Below are positions 60,014 to 64,000 of a stretch of DNA of 64,000 nt, one piece after another. Position 1 is the first letter of the stretch; the number at the start of each line of letters is the position of its first letter. Both the position numbers and the translations under genes were made by a program. Below the pieces are notes generated by a model, which was not told the origin of the DNA, did no database searches, and saw only the letters and a list, made by a program, of their open reading frames with translations. This DNA comes from Aspidapion aeneum (Eukaryota > Arthropoda > Insecta > Coleoptera > Brentidae): the NCBI GenBank assembly GCA_963576565.1, contig OY755046.1, positions 55,593,471 through 55,657,470 on the forward strand, read 5' to 3'.

Positions 60014-62485
60014 CAGTGCTCGACACCGAACGTTTAGGCCTTATGAAAAGCGTATAAAAAAGGATGAACTTATGGAAAACAAGAAGTCAGTGAGGGACCA
60101 GAGACGCGCATATTTAGGAGCGTTTGCCGCTGTGACTCAAAATTCATTAATAGTTTCTTATTACTAAACAGGAACAAGCACAATAAGGTTTCCACTTTTA
60201 AAAGACGAAGAAATAGTTATTATTTATTTCGTTATTTTAGCATTAATCAAGAAACATTAAATCAAGAAAAATTAAATTTTTTAATAATTTTTTCTTAAGA
60301 CATTAACCTTGCTCATTTATTCAAGTCGCGCTTCGCGCTGTTCGATCTGCTAGGGGCGGCTAACTAGGTAAGTCAAGTTGCTAAAATAGTACAGGCCCTA
60401 CGGGGTCCGATACTGCGAACCGAACCCCCCTTAAACGTGCTTTTTGATAGTTTTTTCCTAATAACTCGAAAACAATCAACTTTTTCAAAAATCTTCTGAA
60501 GATCATTTTTCAAGGGGATACGATTTCCTTTCCAATCATGTACCTTAGTACCCTCTGACGGCAGTAGTGCACATTCCATTAACGTACGAAAAAAGAATAA
60601 AATTTTTAAAATATTTATTTTTTTCTTTTTTTCTGGTATTTTTTATCCTTAACACAATTTTTTTTCTCAACAAAATATTTTTGTTTAAAAGCCCATTGTA
60701 TACAGTTAAATAGTTATTAAGGTAGGCATGTTTTTTTAAATAGCCGCCTTGAAATAAAAATAAATGTGTTTGTAGAAATCCTTAAATCAAACGAAAATGT
60801 TGATCATTCATTTTTTTAACTGAGTAAATGGTTAGTAATTACTTAAAACTGACTTTTTCTAGTTAACCACTTCCCTCAAATGTGCTCTCTTACAGTATTT
60901 TCCCAATTATTTGCAAACTTTTAACTTGGAAAAAAACCACTAAGTAATAACTATTAAGGCTTATGAAAAGTCCTCTCTGACGATTTATAAGACGCTCCCC
61001 TTACATCAGTGGCGCACCTTTTATAGGCATTTAAATAAATTAGAGGTGTGGAAAAAACTTGTTTTTTTTAATTTTCTTAAATTTTACTGTCCCACATATT
61101 ATCTGGTTTTAAAACTTATTTTTAAAGCTGAAGAAATTGCCTTTCGAACGATGTATATCACTCTCCCCTCAAGGCAGCGCTAGATCTAGCATAGTCGCAC
61201 CAAAAATGGTCAAATTTGGTATACACTTGAATCTTCATTTAAGACAATCTTTTTGGAACAGTATTAATACACACACTACGTTGAAGAACTCCCCCCCAAT
61301 AATATAACGAAGTGGATCCACCCGCCTACTCTAGGCGGGGGGGTGGTCCTCCCCTTAAATATTTCTTTCACATTTTTTCTAATAAACCGAAAATTGTCAA
61401 AAAAACATTTAGGGTACGGATAGCCCCCCCCACCAAGGGTTGGCGGGTCGTTCCCCGTCATTATATTTTCAGGGGAGTATACTGTATATTCATACCAAGT
61501 GTGTTGCTTCTCTCATTGAACGCAGTGTCTGTATTAAAACTAACATGGTTGTTTTTAATGAAGATTCAAGTGTATACCAAATTTGATCATTTTTGGTGCG
61601 TCTATGCCAGATCTACCGCTGCCTTGAGGGGGGAGCGATATAAATCGTTGGAAAGGAAATTTCTTCAGCTTTAAAAATAAGTTTTAAAACCAGACATGTG
61701 GGACAGTAAAATTTTTTTCCACACCTCTCATTTATTTAAATTTAAATGCCTATAAAAGGTGCGCCACTGATGTAAGGGGGGCGTGTTATACATCGTTAAA
61801 GAGGACTTTTCATCTGCCTCAATAATTGTTACTTAGTTATTTTGCCAAGTTAAAAATGTGCAAATAATACCACATAATAATAATACCACAAAAAATAGAT
61901 TAAAAAAATATTTTAAAAATTTTCCCCTTTTTTCGTACGCTAATGAAATATGCACCACTGCCGTTAAAGGATACTAAGGTACATCGTTGAAAAGGAAATT
62001 GTATCCGCTTGAAAAATGATTTCTAGAATATTTTTTAAAAAGTTGACTGTTTTCGAGTTATTAGCAAAAAACTATCAAAAAGGACGTTTAAGGGGGGGAG
62101 TTCGGGCGAGTCTTATGTCTATCCATGCCAAGTGTGTTGCTTCTATCATTAAACGCAGCACATGGCTGTAATCTCGGATGTAGGGCCTGAATTAAAAGCA
62201 GAATTACGGATTCGCAGTATTGATTATTAGTCATACAGATCGAATAATATCTAAGAGATGGCGCAACAGCAATTAAAATGAAGTTGGATTTTATTAATGG
62301 CCGACTTTGGCCTACTCAGCCGGTAAGAGTAACGTCATTAGATCGCGAAAAGAAAACCATTTTCTTGAATTGCTAACTTGACAACAGCGTTAAACTACTT
62401 ATCTCTCTTAGTGCCATTTATTTAAATAGCGATCTTACTTCAATTCATATATTTTTAATGGCTTAACGATCGTTGACGAACCCTG
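60014..62485. mobile_element. 2.5-kb foldback element inserted in an RTE LINE
   Basis: The termini CAGTGCTCGACACCGAACG and CGATCGTTGACGAACCCTG are imperfect inverted repeats (~25 bp) flanked by TATA on both sides. Inside, about 60400-61270 pairs with 61490-62105. Examples are TTTTTCGTACG, GGTACATCGTTG with its complement, AAGGTGCGCCACTGATGTAAG and TTGATCATTTTTGGTGC. The palindrome centre carries C/G-rich hairpins (CTACTCTAGGCGGGGGGGTGG, CACCAAGGGTTGGCGGG). Insertion between two collinear LINE segments defines its borders. No transposase. Confidence 0.75.
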
Positions 62486-63003
62486 TATATTAAACTAAAA
62501 GAAAACCTAACAGCTGAAATTAAGAAACGAGTAAGAATGACCTGGGCGGCATTTGGTAAGTTAAGCTACATATTAAAAAGTACAAAATATCCCCAGTACC
62601 TCAAAACGAAAGTGTATAACCAAGGTATCCTTCCTGTACTTACCGATGGATCCCAGACCTGGACACTTTCAAAATCAAACATGGATAAAGTAACCTGGAT
62701 ACTTACAAAATCAAACATGGATAAGGTAATAAAATGTAAAGCTAACAGATAAAAACAGGAAGAAGAAGCAAAATTAAAATGGAAATTTACCGATCATAAT
62801 GGCAGACAGAAAGACGATCGATGGAACAAAATATACTGTAAAGTGGAGACCTTGGGAAAATAAAAAAAGTAGGGAAGACCCCAAATGAGGACGATTTGAA
62901 GAAGAAACAGGCGAAAACTAGATGGATGAACACGGCTACTGACAGAGAAGAGTGGAAGGTATTGGGGGAGGCAAATGTCCAAATATGGATCGAAGAAGGA
63001 TAA
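62486..63003 (+). mobile_element. RTE-type LINE fragment, 3' piece
   Basis: ENLTAEIKKRVRMTWAAFGK, LKTKVYNQGILPVL and SQTWTLSKSN match the conserved C-terminal part of RTE reverse transcriptases. Frameshifted pieces of the KW..DRW..EW(R)/REEWKVLGEANVQIW tail follow. Collinear with 59817-60013 across the foldback insertion. Non-functional. Confidence 0.8.
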
Positions 63004-63516
63004 ATAGAAGCGGCTATATCTTTTCTATGGCTTAAAAAATGTGTTTAAAAGTAATAAAGTGGCAACATTATCCCCCTTGGAAACAAAATCGATGTGGTTT
63101 TTCAAAATCGCAAGACAAATACTGGAAAAAGCCTCTGTGACGGTTAAAAAAAAACACCCTTTATAAATCAAGTTTCTCTAAGACCACAATTCTTATATAT
63201 TCTGATATTCATAATTCAGCTAAGTAATTTGTTGACGCCTGCGCAATGCCGGGCGTTTACTTATGATAAAATTTTAAGTAATATTAAACATAAATAACAT
63301 AATAGTTTGGCAGGTTAATCTGTCAAAAAATTCCTTCTAAAAAAAGTACCTTGCTCAAAATAAGTAACCCCTTATAATCTATCTGGGTGAAGGTAAGGTC
63401 TCTGTATAACGAAGAGAAGGAACTTCACCTTAGGGGAAGGGTCACTGATATTGGGCATAGAAAAAAGAATAATGATGATGCCTGAAATTGAGATGCATTT
63501 ATTTAGGGCGGCGGAT

Positions 63517-63842
63517 AAAAGGGCAAAAGTACAAAAGCCGAAAATACAAAAGATCGAAAATACAAAAGGTCGAAAACACTAGAGGTAAATTACAAAAGGA
63601 CAAAAATACAAAAGGTCGAAGGTACAAAATGTCGTAAAAAAAAAGATCGAAACTACACAAGGTCGAAAATACAAAAGGTCGAAACTACAAAAGGCCGAAA
63701 ATACAAAAGGTCGAAAATACAAAAGGTCGAAAATACAAAATTTCGAATATACAAAAGGTCGAAAATACAAAAGGTTGAAAGTACAAAGGATCGAAAATAC
63801 AAAAGATCGAAATACAAAAGATTGATTAACAAAAGTTCGCAA
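63517..63842. repeat. Minisatellite, 16-bp unit AAAATACAAAAGGTCG
   Basis: About 20 units of (G/C)GTCGAAAATACAAAA with small variations fill the stretch. Overlapping minus-strand open frames rich in FDLLYFRPFV are repeat artefacts. GAGGTGAGAAGAATATG-like DNA follows. Confidence 0.9.
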
Positions 63843-63890
63843 ACAAACATATTCTTCTCACCTTATCCCCGGGGTCCAAAAGAGTTTGAA

Positions 63891-64000
63891 ACCTAACCGT
63901 TGTCAATTGATTGCCAACGTATCCTACCATGCCAGTGAAGACACCTATTCTTCACTGACACGGTTAGGATACGTTGGCGGTCAATTGACAACGGTTAGGT
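63891..64000. mobile_element. Palindromic MITE at the window edge
   Basis: ACCTAACCGTTGTCAATTGA and CCAACGTATCCTA are mirrored by TAGGATACGTTGG and TCAATTGACAACGGTTAGGT, which ends at the last base. It may continue beyond the window. Confidence 0.8.

Overview
This window is repeat-dense, AT-rich, intron-containing animal DNA. The two host genes and the mix of mariner, RTE/Jockey-type LINE and palindromic MITE sequences point to an arthropod, most likely an insect. A beetle with a large genome would fit, but the sequence alone does not prove that.

Only two host genes are supported, and they stand head to head about 372 bp apart. NAA25, the auxiliary subunit of the NatB N-terminal acetyltransferase (psidin/MDM20 family), lies on the minus strand from 50217 to 23866. 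I resolve 15 coding exons with GT-AG borders that join in phase to 951 codons. NDUFS8/ND-23, the 23-kDa 2x[4Fe-4S] subunit of mitochondrial complex I, lies on the plus strand from 50590 to 58384. It has 5 coding exons, 212 codons and both CxxCxxCxxxCP motifs. The stretch 50218-50589 must hold the promoters of both genes.

The rest is mobile and repetitive DNA. 1-23.8 kb has no host gene apart from an acidic open-frame remnant at the extreme left. It holds a 5'-truncated LINE (672-2455), a second LINE fragment, a tandem-repeat composite element (4.7-7.7 kb), a ~120-bp minisatellite (9.0-9.9 kb), a duplicated Jockey-like fragment, many palindromic MITEs, a deleted mariner (18400-19347) flanked by inverted tRNA-like sequences, and a TIR element with perfect 8-bp target duplications (20656-22102). 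The NAA25 introns carry a second mariner, a ~190-bp satellite array, a pogo-like MITE, a LINE split by a foldback element, a decayed copy of exon 2, and in intron 1 three TIR elements whose interiors or termini are minisatellites. The ND-23 introns carry ~500-bp tandem repeats, a full-length mariner nested in another repeat, and an element with GC-rich minisatellite termini. 58.4-64 kb holds nested MITEs, an RTE-clade LINE split by a 2.5-kb foldback element, a 16-bp minisatellite and a terminal palindrome.

The most striking non-gene signal is a dispersed family with units up to 484 bp that carries hammerhead self-cleaving ribozyme motifs. There are six copies (15469-15516, 15953-16000, 23048-23095, 23412-23457, 23619-23664, 39340-39387). 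The copy at 23048-23095 on the minus strand has every canonical core residue and paired stems I, II and III. The 15.4-16.3 kb locus is a head-to-tail dimer with a 484-bp period between predicted cleavage sites, which is the architecture expected of retrozyme-like elements that replicate through circular RNA.
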